Below, one piece after another: positions 17,085 to 25,935 of a stretch of DNA of 64,000 bases; position 1 is the first letter of the stretch; every line of letters starts with the position of its first letter. A model generated the notes under the pieces. That model saw nothing but the letters and a program-made list of their open reading frames with translations. It ran no database searches and was not told the DNA's origin. Source of the DNA: Bog-756 sp963734395 (GTDB taxonomy: Bacteria; Actinomycetota; Acidimicrobiia; Acidimicrobiales; RAAP-2); assembly GCA_963734395.1 (NCBI GenBank), contig CAVTGY010000002.1, forward strand, positions 372,001-436,000, written 5' to 3'. The translations under genes were made by a program, and so were the position numbers.

Positions 17085-18590
17085 TGGGTACCGCCAAGTC
17101 TTTGATCGATCAACCGGGGGAGTCGAGTGAACGTCAGGCTGAGGAGCTCACGGCCGACCGTTCGTTCGCGTCATCGTGGAGAAGGCGACGCCTGACGGTT
17201 GCCGAGCGAGTGGCCCGTGGGAAGGCGGCGCGCCGACATGCTCCCCGTTCCAGTCCACGGCCACTTTGAGCTGGAAGCAGGTCGGCCGGACCCCATCGCG
17301 CTCCTGGAGGAACAGAGCGCCACCCGAGTGCCCGAGCTGGTTCCGATCCGCTATGGACGGATGCTGGTCTCGCCCTTCACCTTCTATCGAGGGGCGGCAC
17401 TGATCATGGCCACCGACCTGGCGCCGACTCCCCGGGCGGAGGTCACTGTGCAGCTCTGCGGTGATGCTCATCTGTTGAACTTTCGTCTGTTCGGCACACC
17501 CGAACGCAAGCTCATTTTCGACATCAACGACTTCGATGAGACGCTCCCGGGTCCGTGGGAGTGGGACCTGAAGCGGCTGGCTACCAGTTTTGAGGTCATG
17601 GGAAGGGGTCGCGGCTTCGCCCGCGCCGATCGCCGGGACATCGTGATGGCGGGGGCTCGGGAATACCGGGAGCGCATGCGTCAGGCTGCTGCTTCGGGAA
17701 CCCTCGAGGTTTGGTACGACCATCTGGAGGCGGGCGACCTGCTGGCGATGGTCGAAAAGGAGGTTACGCAGGGCGGGCTGAGCAAGCAGGAGCACCGGTC
17801 CGCCAAAGAACAGGTGACCAAGGCGCGGACACGGGACAGCGTGCGGGTGTTCACCCGCCGGGTCGGCAAGGTCCACGACCAGCTTCGGTTCATCGCCGAT
17901 CCGCCGCTGATCGTTCCGCTCGAAGACCTTGTGGAGCCCGGCTCAGAATGGGAGCAGTCGGAGGCCCTGATCAAGGAGATGCTCGCGTCGTATCGCCGAA
18001 CACTCGGTGTCGAACACCATCCGCTCGAGGAGTTCCGGTTTGTGCACGCGGCACGCAAGGTGGTCGGCGTGGGAAGCGTTGGCACACGCTGCTACATCCT
18101 CCTCCTGGTCGGGCGCGACAACGCCGACCCGCTGATCCTTCAGGTGAAGGAGGCACAGACGTCGGTCCTCGAGCGCTTCGCGGGAAGCAGCGAGTACCCC
18201 CACCACGGGCAGCGGGTGGTGGCCGGCCAGCGCCTCATGCAGGGTGCCACCGACGCATTTCTCGGTTGGCAACGGGCCGCGGGCCTGGACGGCTGGCCCC
18301 AGGACTTCTACGTGCGCCAGCTCCACGACTGGAAGGGAATCTCGGAAGTGGACGAAATGCTGGTGCCCGGGGCCACGCTCTATTCCCGCATTTGCGGCGC
18401 GACCCTTGCTCGGGCACATGCTCGCTGGGGGGACAGGATTGCCATCGCCTCCTATTTGGGCAAAGGCGACAATTTCGATCGGGCCATCGCCGCCTTTGCC
18501 GCCACCTATGCCGACCAGAACGAACGGGACTTCGAGGCACTCGGCCGCGCCGTGAAGTCGGGCCGGCTCATCGCCCACACCGGCTTGTAG
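17084..18590 (+). CDS. DUF2252 family protein, frameshifted near N-terminus
   Basis: About 500 residues when repaired. The first 56 codons (ending LTVAERVARGKAARRHAPRSS) are in one frame and the rest (HGHFELEAGRPDPIALLEEQ onward) in another. One extra C at AGTCCAC, 17252-17256, accounts for the switch, and the repaired join matches the usual family wording PRSSH. The core holds RVPELVPIRYGRMLVSPF, QLCGDAHLLNF, FDINDFDETLPGP and LHDWKG, typical of this kinase-like, uncharacterised family. GDAH and DINDFDE look like catalytic or metal sites. Start ATG overlaps the stop of the 49-codon ORF. Confidence 0.85.
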
Positions 18591-18678
18591 CGGCATTATC
18601 GGTCAACCGTCGTCCCGTGTTGGCCGCCTACACTTTGCTCAGACGCGCTGGGCCCAGAGACAGGATCTGAGAGCAACC

Positions 18679-19455
18679 GTGAGAAAAGTCATCCTTCACT
18701 ACCACATCTTCAAGAATGCCGGGTCGTCCATCGACGCCTCGCTCTCGGCGTCCTTCGGGGGTGCGTGGATGACCTACGACCCAGACCCGGTGTGGAGCAA
18801 CGTCTCGCCGGAGGAGGCTCTGGCGCTAATCGAGCGCCGTCCCGACCTTCGTGCCATCTCCTCACATCAGCTGCGGTGGCCGGAGCCGGTGGCAGAAGGC
18901 TTGCGGGTCTTCCCCCTGGTCCTGCTCCGCCACCCGATCGACCGCATCCGGTCCATCTACGACTTCGGCATAAGGGTTGGCAATACTACCACCACCGGGA
19001 GGACGTTCCCCGAGTACGTCGACTGGCTCCTCAGTCCAGAGGGAAGCATCGTGGCCAGTTCGTTCCAGACCCTCTTTCTGAGCGACGATGGCGCACTCCG
19101 GGAGATCCCGGACGCTCAGACCGTCGTCACGCCTGCACATTTTGAATCGGCCAGGCGACGGATCGACAGCCTCGACATGTTCGGCTTGGTCGAGCGGTTC
19201 GATGAGTCCGTTGCCACCTTCGATCGGGTTCTCCGGCCCAACTTCCCCGATCTCGATCTGTCTCCTCACCTGGAGAACGTCTCACCGGGTAAGGCGGAGT
19301 TACTCGAGACCCGGCTGACTCACGTCGCCGACTCGCTCGGTGCGCGCCGATACCAGCGGGTCATTCGGGACAACGAGGCCGACCTCGAGCTCTGGCATCA
19401 CGCCATGGCCCAATTCGAAGACCGGTTCGTTCGATCCGGTTCCATCTCCGCATGA
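18679..19455 (+). CDS. sulfotransferase-fold protein
   Basis: 258 residues. A 5'-phosphosulfate-loop motif near the start (HYHIFKNAGSSID) and a 3'-phosphate-binding motif (LLRHPIDRIRSIYDF) show a PAPS-dependent sulfotransferase of the Golgi-type, sulfotransfer_2 like group. The substrate, probably an envelope glycan or glycolipid, is unknown. Start is GTG at 18679. It follows the DUF2252 gene by 88 bases on the same strand. Confidence 0.8.
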   Translation: MRKVILHYHIFKNAGSSIDASLSASFGGAWMTYDPDPVWSNVSPEEALALIERRPDLRAISSHQLRWPEPVAEGLRVFPLVLLRHPIDRIRSIYDFGIRVGNTTTTGRTFPEYVDWLLSPEGSIVASSFQTLFLSDDGALREIPDAQTVVTPAHFESARRRIDSLDMFGLVERFDESVATFDRVLRPNFPDLDLSPHLENVSPGKAELLETRLTHVADSLGARRYQRVIRDNEADLELWHHAMAQFEDRFVRSGSISA

Positions 19456-19592
19456 ATTGAGCCACTGTCGCGATCCCTCGGTCCGCACCGAGTGTTTGGC
19501 ATGCCGGCACGCTTAGTAAATAGGTCCGCACAGCTCCGGGCCCGTGTCACGTGCAACAGGTACCACAAGCGCGGTGGCCGTCACATTTGCTA

Positions 19593-21083
19593 CTAGTTGT
19601 CCACGGTGACAGAGATCCCCGAGCTGTAGGTGGTGTTTCCGGCTCCGTCAGTGGCCAGGCTCTGCACCGTGTAGGTGCCATCGGAAACGGTCGTGGTGTT
19701 CCACTGCGAGAGGTATCCGTACTCGGTGAAGACCGCCGTGCCGACGACCGTCTTGTTGTACGACCCACCGGTGATCACGAACTTCACACTGCTGATCCCT
19801 ACGCCGAAGGAGGCAGCGGCTTTGGCATCCAGGGTGGCAGCGGTCCCGTTCAGGACGGCTCCGGTCGAGGGGACCAGCATCGACGTCGTCGGCGGGGTGT
19901 TGTCCACGGTGACAGATATCCCCGAGCTGTAGGTGGTGTTTCCGGCTCCGTCAGTGGCCAGGCTCTGCACCGTGTAGGTGCCCCCGGGAATGGTCGTGGT
20001 GTTCCACTGCGAGAGATATCCGTACTCGGTCAAGACCGCCGTGCCGACGACCGACTTGTTGTACGACCCACCGGTGATCACGAACTTCACACTGCTGATC
20101 CCTACGCCGAAAGAGGCAGCGGCTTTGGCGTCCAGTGTGGCAGCGGTCCCATGCACTGCTGCCCCGGTCGAGGGGACCAGCATCGAGGTCGTCGGCGGGG
20201 TGTTGTCCACGGTGACAGATATCCCCGAGCTGTAGGTGGTGTTTCCGGCTCCGTCCGTGGCCAGGCTCTGCACCGTGTAGGTGCCCCCGGGAACGGTCGT
20301 TGTGTTCCATTGCAAGACGTATCCGTACTCGGTGGCCGCCGCCGTGCCGATCACCGACTGGTTGTACGACCCACCGGTGATCACGAACTTCACACTGCTG
20401 ATCCCAACACCGTCAGAAGCTGCGGCTTGGGCATCCAGGGTGGCAAGAGTCCCATGCACAGCTGCCCCATTCGAGGGGACCAGCATCGATGTCGTCGGTG
20501 GTGGGGTCCCCGAGCCCGAGTACAGGGCTCCGCCGTCGTAGGCTCCGTAGATACTGGTCAGGTCGGCCATGGTGTGCTCGCCGACGGGTGTCCCGGTCTG
20601 GAGCGCGTCCCCACACCTCTCCTCCGCCCGCGTAGATACCCGAGTGGGCGTAGTGCCACATGTCCGACCCGCCGAAGAACACCACATCACCCGGTGCCAG
20701 CGCCGCCTCACCACCACTTGCCGCGATATAGGTGCCCTGACCGTCCCAATCGGTGGAATTGGGGCCGGGAGCATCTCGCCATTGCTGGGAACGGTGATGC
20801 CGGTCACCTGGTAGACCGCGTACTGGGCCAGGCTCATGCAGTCGTAACCCACCGTGGGCGGGGTGCACCCTGTACCGGAGCTGGGTCCGTTGTCGCCTCC
20901 GCCACCCTCACAGTAGGGAACGCCGGCTTGCGACGCGGCCGCGTTGGCGATGGCCTGCCCGATAGACACCGCCGCGGCCGCGGGTACGTCGACGGAGACG
21001 ACAACGCCGATGAGCGACACCATGAGCAGCACGGCCGCGGTCCCCTTGGCGCCGACGGCAAGAACTGAGAAACGCGAACGCAT
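19593..21083 (-). CDS. secreted NlpC/P60 protein with three Ig-like repeats (copy A)
   Basis: 496 residues: signal peptide, an NlpC/P60-type cysteine peptidase domain (catalytic Cys in VGYDCMSLAQYAV), and three nearly identical 101-residue Ig-like repeats (TPPTTSMLVPS...SSGISVTVDN). The enzyme domain would cut peptidoglycan peptides or similar amides. Part of that domain is out of frame: a missing G at 20767-20769 and an extra C at 20609-20612 are mutually compensating, so the frame stays open but residues between GEMLP and DALQTG are scrambled, including the catalytic His segment. Copies B and C read normally there. If the indels are real the enzyme is dead; if errors, it is active. Confidence 0.85.
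   Translation of the reverse strand: MRSRFSVLAVGAKGTAAVLLMVSLIGVVVSVDVPAAAAVSIGQAIANAAASQAGVPYCEGGGGDNGPSSGTGCTPPTVGYDCMSLAQYAVYQVTGITVPSNGEMLPAPIPPIGTVRAPISRQVVVRRRWHRVMWCSSAGRTCGTTPTRVSTRAEERCGDALQTGTPVGEHTMADLTSIYGAYDGGALYSGSGTPPPTTSMLVPSNGAAVHGTLATLDAQAAASDGVGISSVKFVITGGSYNQSVIGTAAATEYGYVLQWNTTTVPGGTYTVQSLATDGAGNTTYSSGISVTVDNTPPTTSMLVPSTGAAVHGTAATLDAKAAASFGVGISSVKFVITGGSYNKSVVGTAVLTEYGYLSQWNTTTIPGGTYTVQSLATDGAGNTTYSSGISVTVDNTPPTTSMLVPSTGAVLNGTAATLDAKAAASFGVGISSVKFVITGGSYNKTVVGTAVFTEYGYLSQWNTTTVSDGTYTVQSLATDGAGNTTYSSGISVTVDN
19597..20505 (-). repeat. three tandem 303-bp repeats coding Ig-like domains
   Basis: The start of each unit, TTGTCCACGGTGACAGA, recurs at 19597, 19900 and 20203, exactly 303 bases (101 codons) apart, and the units are almost identical along their length. 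They encode repeated Ig-like domains of copy A. Such identical tandem units can expand or contract by slippage or recombination. Confidence 0.9.
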
Positions 21084-21483
21084 GGATCTCCTCTACGGGT
21101 AGATCGAATTCCGGATACCGCGCAATTTAATTTAGCAAGCGCAATGGCACCCGGCCGCACGGATGGTGGGTACGCGTCCTGGTGGCAACAACCTCACCTG
21201 GAGTGGTCGGCGCCGGGCAGAATTCCTGATGCCGAAATCGACGGACGGAATCACTGTGAACGCTTGCTGGGTTACAAAAACGTGAACCCTTGGTGATCAC
21301 CAGGAGAACCGGAGAGAAGACGAGATTGTGCCTGGCAGATGGCCGAACGGGAACTATTGCCACTCGGTGTGAGACCGTTGTCACCAGGCCGGGTGAACTG
21401 GAGCTCAGCAGCGAAAGATGACGTGGACACTGGTACCGTTTGCGCGAGGGGATCGGGGCCAGGGTGAATGTCGGAGGTTTGAG
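21084..21483. other. divergent intergenic region between NlpC/P60 copies A and B
   Basis: 400 bases, more AT-rich than the flanks (for example CAATTTAATTTAGC near 21122), between two divergently transcribed secreted-protein genes. It must contain both promoters. I see no coding frame that looks real and cannot place -10/-35 elements with confidence. Confidence 0.4.
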
Positions 21484-22371
21484 ATGCGCACACTCTCAAG
21501 CGTGAGTACGGTCCTACGAGCATTGATTGCGGTAGCGGTCCTGATGGTGGCGTCGGCCGCCGTCGGTGTCTCGGTTGACATGCATCCCGCCGCGGCGGTG
21601 TCTACCGGGCAGGCCATTGTCAACGCCGCCGCGTCTCAAGGAGCTTACGCGGGACATCCGGCGGTTCCCTACTGCGAGGGCGGCGGAGGAATCAACGGGC
21701 CCACCGAAGTGGCCGGATGTGGCGCGCCCGGTTACGACTGCATGAGCCTGGCCCAGTACGCGGTCTACCAGGTGACCGGCATCACCGTTCCCAGCAATGG
21801 CGAGATGCTCCCGGGCCCCAATTCCACCGATTGGGACGGTCAGGGCACCTATATCGCGGCAAGTGGTGGTGTCGCCGCCCTGGCACCGGGTGATGTGGTG
21901 TTCTTCGGCGGGTCGGACATGTGGCACTACGCCCACTCGGGTATCTACGCGGGCGGAGGAGAGGTGTGGGACGCGCTCCAGACCGGGACACCCGTCGGCG
22001 AGCACACCATGGCCGACCTGACCAGTATCTACGGAGCCTACGACGGCGGAGTCCTGTACTCGGGCTCGGGGACCCCCCCACCGTTCGGCGTCTCCACCAC
22101 CTCGCTACCCGCCGCCACCATCGGTGTCACCTATTCCGGCGGTCAACTCACCGCCGTGGGAGGTACCACCCCCTATAAGTGGAAGGTCCAAGGCCTTCCC
22201 AGGGGGCTCAAGGTCAACGGCAGTACGGGGGTCATCGCCGGCATGGTCAAGATCTCGAAGCACTCGCCGGCTGCCGGCCCGTATGCGCTGGTGGTAACCG
22301 TCACCGATCACGCCAAGCCGAAGCAGACGGCCACGGCAGATCTCACCCTCACCCTCAAGCCGGCCCCGTAG
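21484..22371 (+). CDS. secreted NlpC/P60 protein with C-terminal Ig-like domain (copy B)
   Basis: 295 residues with signal peptide. The NlpC/P60 domain is intact: catalytic Cys 86 (GYDCMSLAQ) and the His 151 segment (WHYAHSGIYAGG), then EVWDALQTGTPVGEH. It ends in an 85-residue putative Ig domain of the He_PIG type (LPAATIGVTYSGGQLTAVGG, LPRGLKVNGSTGVIAG). Predicted cell-wall amidase or endopeptidase. Start ATG at 21484 begins the signal peptide. The peptidase part is near-identical in DNA to copies A and C, which lie on the opposite strand on either side. Confidence 0.88.
   Translation: MRTLSSVSTVLRALIAVAVLMVASAAVGVSVDMHPAAAVSTGQAIVNAAASQGAYAGHPAVPYCEGGGGINGPTEVAGCGAPGYDCMSLAQYAVYQVTGITVPSNGEMLPGPNSTDWDGQGTYIAASGGVAALAPGDVVFFGGSDMWHYAHSGIYAGGGEVWDALQTGTPVGEHTMADLTSIYGAYDGGVLYSGSGTPPPFGVSTTSLPAATIGVTYSGGQLTAVGGTTPYKWKVQGLPRGLKVNGSTGVIAGMVKISKHSPAAGPYALVVTVTDHAKPKQTATADLTLTLKPAP
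21727..22063. repeat. near-identical NlpC/P60 core present three times in alternating orientation
   Basis: About 335 bases from GGTTACGACTGCATGAGC to CCTACGACGGCGG in copy B recur in inverted orientation at about 20523-20853 (copy A) and 23225-23553 (copy C), with only scattered differences by eye. Neighbouring copies therefore form long inverted repeats that could recombine and flip the segment between them. Confidence 0.75.
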
Positions 22372-22399
22372 GTTCAACGGCACCTACGACCTCGCAGCA

Positions 22400-22424
22400 A
22401 CCTCGGTCCACGGCCAACCGAGGT
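22400..22424. terminator. hairpin between convergent genes
   Basis: ACCTCGGT and ACCGAGGT form an 8-bp stem around a 9-base loop in the 56-base gap where copy B (+) and copy C (-) converge. There is no T-tract, so it is at most a weak or factor-assisted terminator. Confidence 0.35.
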
Positions 22425-22427
22425 CGT

Positions 22428-23768
22428 CTAGGTCGGCACCGCTCCCACCACGTTGTTCACATGGATGCCCAGTCCTGGGAGTGAGCCCTTGTTGACCGCG
22501 TCGCCGAAACTGAACACGCCCCCATCGGAGCCGATCAGGTTGTAGCCCTGGCTGTCGGTCGATACCACGATGCCCACTATGTTCGAGACGGCGACACCCA
22601 GAGCCGGCAGATCGGAGAAGTTGCCGGCGTCACCGAAGTTGGTCACCACCCCGTTGGCCCCGACCACCCAGTAGCCACCCCCATCATGGGTAGCCGTGAT
22701 GCCCACCGCTCCGGCCGGCGCGGTTCCGTGGAATTGGGCGTCCCCGAGGGCATAGACCGCGCCGTCGGCACCGACCAGCCAGTAGCCGTGGTCATCGGGG
22801 GTGACGGCGATGCCGGTGATGTCGTCCACGTGGATGCCCAGCCCGGGCAGGGAGTTCTCGAAGGGCGCGTTGAAGCTGAACACACCCCCATCTCTTCCAA
22901 CCAGGAAGTAGCCCTGGTCATTGAGGGTGGGCACGATGCCGACGATGTTGTTCACCCGGACCCCGATGCCGGGTAGGGAGTTGGCAAACGGGGCGTTGAA
23001 GGCGAAGACCCCGCCGTCCGAGCCGACCAGGAAGTAGCCGGTGTCTGTGGCGGTTGGCACGATGCCGGTGATGTTGTCCACCCGCACTCCCAACCCGGGG
23101 AGCGAGCCGTAGAAGCCTCCGGCGAAGGCGAACACCCCGCCGTCGGATCCGACCAGGTCATAGCTGTTGGGTGTCGGCGAGGTGGGAGGGGCAGGTGGGG
23201 TCACCGAACCCGAGTACAGGACTCCGCCGTCGTAGTCTCCGTAGATACTGCTCAGGTCGGCCATGGTGTGCTCGCCGACGGGCGTCCCGGTCTGGAGCGC
23301 GTCCCACACCTCTCCTGCGCCCGCGTAGATACCCGAGTGGGCGTAGTGCCACATGTCCGACCCGCCGAAGAACACCACATCACCCGGTGCCAGCGCTGCC
23401 TCACCACCACTTGACGCGATATAGGTGCCCTGTCCGTCCCAATCGGTGGAATTGGGGCCGGGGAGCATCTCCCCATTGCTGGGAACGGTGATGCCGGTCA
23501 CCTGGTAGACCGCGTACTGGGCCAGGCTCATGCAGTCGAAACCCACCGTGGGTGGGGTGCACCCCGTGCCGGAGCTCGGTCCGCTGTCGCCTCCGCCGCC
23601 CTCGCAGTAGGGAACGCCGGCTTGTGACGCGGCGGCGTTGACGATGGCGTCGCCCTGGGTGTCGGCCGCGACTGGATGGACATCGACAGACACCCCGATG
23701 CCAACCAGCGATGCCAGGAGGACCAGTCCGGCCAACGCTCTCGCCACCGACGGTGCTGTCCTCTGCAT
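22428..23768 (-). CDS. secreted NlpC/P60 protein with beta-propeller-like repeats (copy C)
   Basis: 446 residues. Signal peptide and an intact NlpC/P60 domain (VGFDCMSLAQ, WHYAHSGIYAGAGEVWD) followed by six or so repeats of about 40 residues with the pattern GYxLVGSDGGVFxF...GSLPGLGVxVxNIVGI. These repeats are common at the ends of secreted actinobacterial proteins and probably form a propeller for binding glycans or proteins. GGAGGGG lies upstream of the ATG. The peptidase domain would act on cell-wall peptides outside the cell. This copy serves as the reference showing the two indels in copy A. Confidence 0.88.
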   Translation of the reverse strand: MQRTAPSVARALAGLVLLASLVGIGVSVDVHPVAADTQGDAIVNAAASQAGVPYCEGGGGDSGPSSGTGCTPPTVGFDCMSLAQYAVYQVTGITVPSNGEMLPGPNSTDWDGQGTYIASSGGEAALAPGDVVFFGGSDMWHYAHSGIYAGAGEVWDALQTGTPVGEHTMADLSSIYGDYDGGVLYSGSVTPPAPPTSPTPNSYDLVGSDGGVFAFAGGFYGSLPGLGVRVDNITGIVPTATDTGYFLVGSDGGVFAFNAPFANSLPGIGVRVNNIVGIVPTLNDQGYFLVGRDGGVFSFNAPFENSLPGLGIHVDDITGIAVTPDDHGYWLVGADGAVYALGDAQFHGTAPAGAVGITATHDGGGYWVVGANGVVTNFGDAGNFSDLPALGVAVSNIVGIVVSTDSQGYNLIGSDGGVFSFGDAVNKGSLPGLGIHVNNVVGAVPT

Positions 23769-23876
23769 CGAACCCCTCCGACGTCTGCGATTGGACGTTC
23801 AATTCGCCCCCACACCGTACCAGTGCGACGTTTCCCGTCAGGTGGCTGACCGGCAGCCCGCCCTTATGATCTGAGC

Positions 23877-24635
23877 ATGGACGCGGTCGTCGGAGCGCTG
23901 GTCGCCCAACACGCGGAGCTGGCCGCCCTGCTTGACGGGCTTCCGGAGACGCGCTGGCACCTCCCGACCCGATGCGAGGGATGGGACGTCGCTGACGTGG
24001 TCATCCACCTGGCCCAAACCGATGCCATGGCCGTTGACAGTGCGGCAGGCCGGTTCGCGGCGGTGACCGCAGATCCCTTTGCAAACACCGACCGGCCTGC
24101 ATCGATCGATGCCGGTGCGGCGCTGATGGTCGAGCGCGAGCGAGGACGGCCCGGCGATGAGCTGGCAGAACGTTGGTCAAACGGTGCGGATCGACTGGTC
24201 GAGGTGCTCGACGGCATGGATCTGTCCACCCGGGTCACCTGGGTGGCGGGTGAGCTGTCGGCCCGCACCCTGGCCACCACCCGACTGGCGGAGACATGGA
24301 TCCACACCGGCGACGTGGCCGGCGCCCTGTCCGTCGAACTGCCACCCACCGATCGGCTCTTTCACATCGCCAGGCTGGCATGGCGCACGCTGCCCTACGC
24401 CTTCGCCTCGGACGGTCGCACCATGGCAGGCCCGGTCGCGTTTCGATTGCTGTCACCCCGCGGCGAACAGTGGAACTTCGTACCCGAGGAACCGGCCGTG
24501 ACCACAATCAGCGGGGCAGCGGACGAACTGTGTCAGGTGGCGGCCCGACGGGCCGAGCCGTCCGCCACCTCGCTGACCGGCGAAGGCCCTGACGCCGGGG
24601 CGGTCCTGTCGCTGGTCCGCACGTACGCCCTGTAG
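23877..24635 (+). CDS. maleylpyruvate isomerase-fold (mycothiol-dependent) family protein
   Basis: 252 residues. The N-terminal four-helix metal-binding domain of the DinB/MDMPI group is visible: HLPTRCEGWDVADVVIHLAQTD, and a metal His in TWIHTGDVAGAL. The C-terminal domain (AGPVAFRLLSPRGEQWNF) belongs to the TIGR03084-like branch. Members use mycothiol as thiol cofactor or are of unknown role. It implies, but does not prove, that the host makes mycothiol. ATG at 23877 follows copy C divergently. A shorter relative lies at 57340-57921. Confidence 0.8.
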   Translation: MDAVVGALVAQHAELAALLDGLPETRWHLPTRCEGWDVADVVIHLAQTDAMAVDSAAGRFAAVTADPFANTDRPASIDAGAALMVERERGRPGDELAERWSNGADRLVEVLDGMDLSTRVTWVAGELSARTLATTRLAETWIHTGDVAGALSVELPPTDRLFHIARLAWRTLPYAFASDGRTMAGPVAFRLLSPRGEQWNFVPEEPAVTTISGAADELCQVAARRAEPSATSLTGEGPDAGAVLSLVRTYAL

Positions 24636-24680
24636 GGGCTGGTCGGTCATCCGGTTCTGTGTGGACGGACAAGGCGGGAC

Positions 24681-25295
24681 CTAGCGACTCCTGACGGTTG
24701 CATGGTCGGCCGCGGCCCTGTCACCGGAACCGTTCCGCGCCTTCAGGCAGGCGATCACCGATTGACGGTGGTCGTCGTCGACGTTGCCTCCATACTTGAA
24801 CTTTGCCCGCACCGTGTCGATCGAGATGGTGATCGCCCGGATGACCCGAAGCTTGTCGTGGTGGGCCACTTCCGGGTCGGCCACTGGTACCTCTGGTTGC
24901 AACGCGTTCAGCTGACGTCGGAGCACCGCGGCCACGTCAGAGGGCTCCACCCCGACGGTGGCAATCCCTTCCAACTGGACGGCTGCGTAGTACGTGGTGG
25001 GGATGCCCAGCGTGGGGTCCTCGTCTCCGATCGCCTTCCAGTTCGACGGGATGAACGCCCAGTCACCGGCGACACTGAGGACGACCCTCGGTTGCTCGGC
25101 GATCGCTTCGAAGATGGGATTCGGGGCTGCCAGATGGAGAAGGACACGATCGCCATCCAAGAGGAATTGTGTGGGGACGACGATGGGGACGACGCGTCCC
25201 CTCCCGGCGGCCACCAAGTGCCCGAAGCTGTTGTTCTCCACGAACGTGCGCCACTCGGATTCGCCGAGAGTTCGATCCGGGGAGGGGATGTGCAT
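24681..25295 (-). CDS. PaiB-type FMN-binding protein
   Basis: 204 residues. The opening MHIPSPDRTLGESEW, then VENNSFGHLVAAG, VLLHLAAPNPIFEAI and the IPSNWKAIGDEDPTLGIPTTYY segment match the PaiB family (FMN-binding, split-barrel), named a negative transcriptional regulator in Bacillus but probably a flavin-linked enzyme. The ATG at 25295 is preferred because GAGAGGA lies just upstream; an ATG at 25310 is possible. Confidence 0.85.
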   Translation of the reverse strand: MHIPSPDRTLGESEWRTFVENNSFGHLVAAGRGRVVPIVVPTQFLLDGDRVLLHLAAPNPIFEAIAEQPRVVLSVAGDWAFIPSNWKAIGDEDPTLGIPTTYYAAVQLEGIATVGVEPSDVAAVLRRQLNALQPEVPVADPEVAHHDKLRVIRAITISIDTVRAKFKYGGNVDDDHRQSVIACLKARNGSGDRAAADHATVRSR

Positions 25296-25548
25296 GTGAT
25301 CCTCTCGCATCCGACCACCTGCCGGAACGCCACCTGCGAAGGGTAGTCGCGGGGGTTTGGGCTCGAGCCCTGGTCGCTGGGTCGTCCTCTCCGGAATTTG
25401 GGCCGACGGGAGCGGCACCACCACGAGGGCCGAGAACGCTCAGAATTATCGGCCGCGGCCCAGTAATTTCGGCAATTTTCCAAAACCAACATGGGAAGGC
25501 AGAGGTGAGACACCCAACCCCACGGCTCGGATCGGGTGGGTATATGCC

Positions 25549-25577
25549 TTGACAGGAATATTAGCCAGGGACAGACT
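25549..25577 (+). promoter_or_regulatory. promoter for ArsR-SRPBCC pair, leaderless
   Basis: TTGACA at 25549-25554 and CAGACT at 25572-25577 are 17 bases apart, and the GTG start of the ArsR gene lies seven bases after the -10. The AT-rich segment between (GGAATATTAGCC) holds the small palindrome AATATT, a plausible repressor site. Confidence 0.55.
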
Positions 25578-25583
25578 GTCCCC

Positions 25584-25935
25584 GTGTATCCGGTGTTCGA
25601 AGCGCTGGCAGAGCCGACCCGACGGAGAATTCTGGATCTGCTCTGCACCGAGGAGCGCTCGGTGGGTGAACTGGTGGCAACGTTGGGAACCAGCCAACCG
25701 GCGGCGTCGAAACACCTCAGGGTGCTGCGCGACGCGGCAGCTGGTCACCGCGCGAGTGGACGCGCAGCACCGCTTCTACCGAATCCAACCCGAGCCCCTG
25801 CTCGAGATCGACACGTGGTTGGCGCCCTACCGCGCCCTGTGGGAATCGAGCCTCGACGCGTTGGAGCTGCACCTCGAACACATGGCCGTCGAGGGCAACC
25901 CCCCGCCACCCGGCTCCGATACGGGCGGGACATGA
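25584..25935 (+). CDS. ArsR-family repressor, frameshifted
   Basis: About 117 residues when repaired. Winged-helix sequence FEALAEPTRRRILDLLCTEE, then GELVATLGTSQPAASKHLRV is in the first frame. The continuation VTARVDAQHRFYRIQPEPL...WLAPYRALWESSLDALELHL is in another. The switch lies near 25733-25740. This subfamily, without metal cysteines, is typically paired with an AHSA1/SRPBCC gene, as here: the stop overlaps the next start as ATGA. It likely represses its own leaderless promoter in response to an unknown ligand. Confidence 0.8.

Noticed and set aside
19597..20505. Tandem repeats considered as CRISPR
   Set aside because: The 303-bp units are contiguous coding repeats without spacers.
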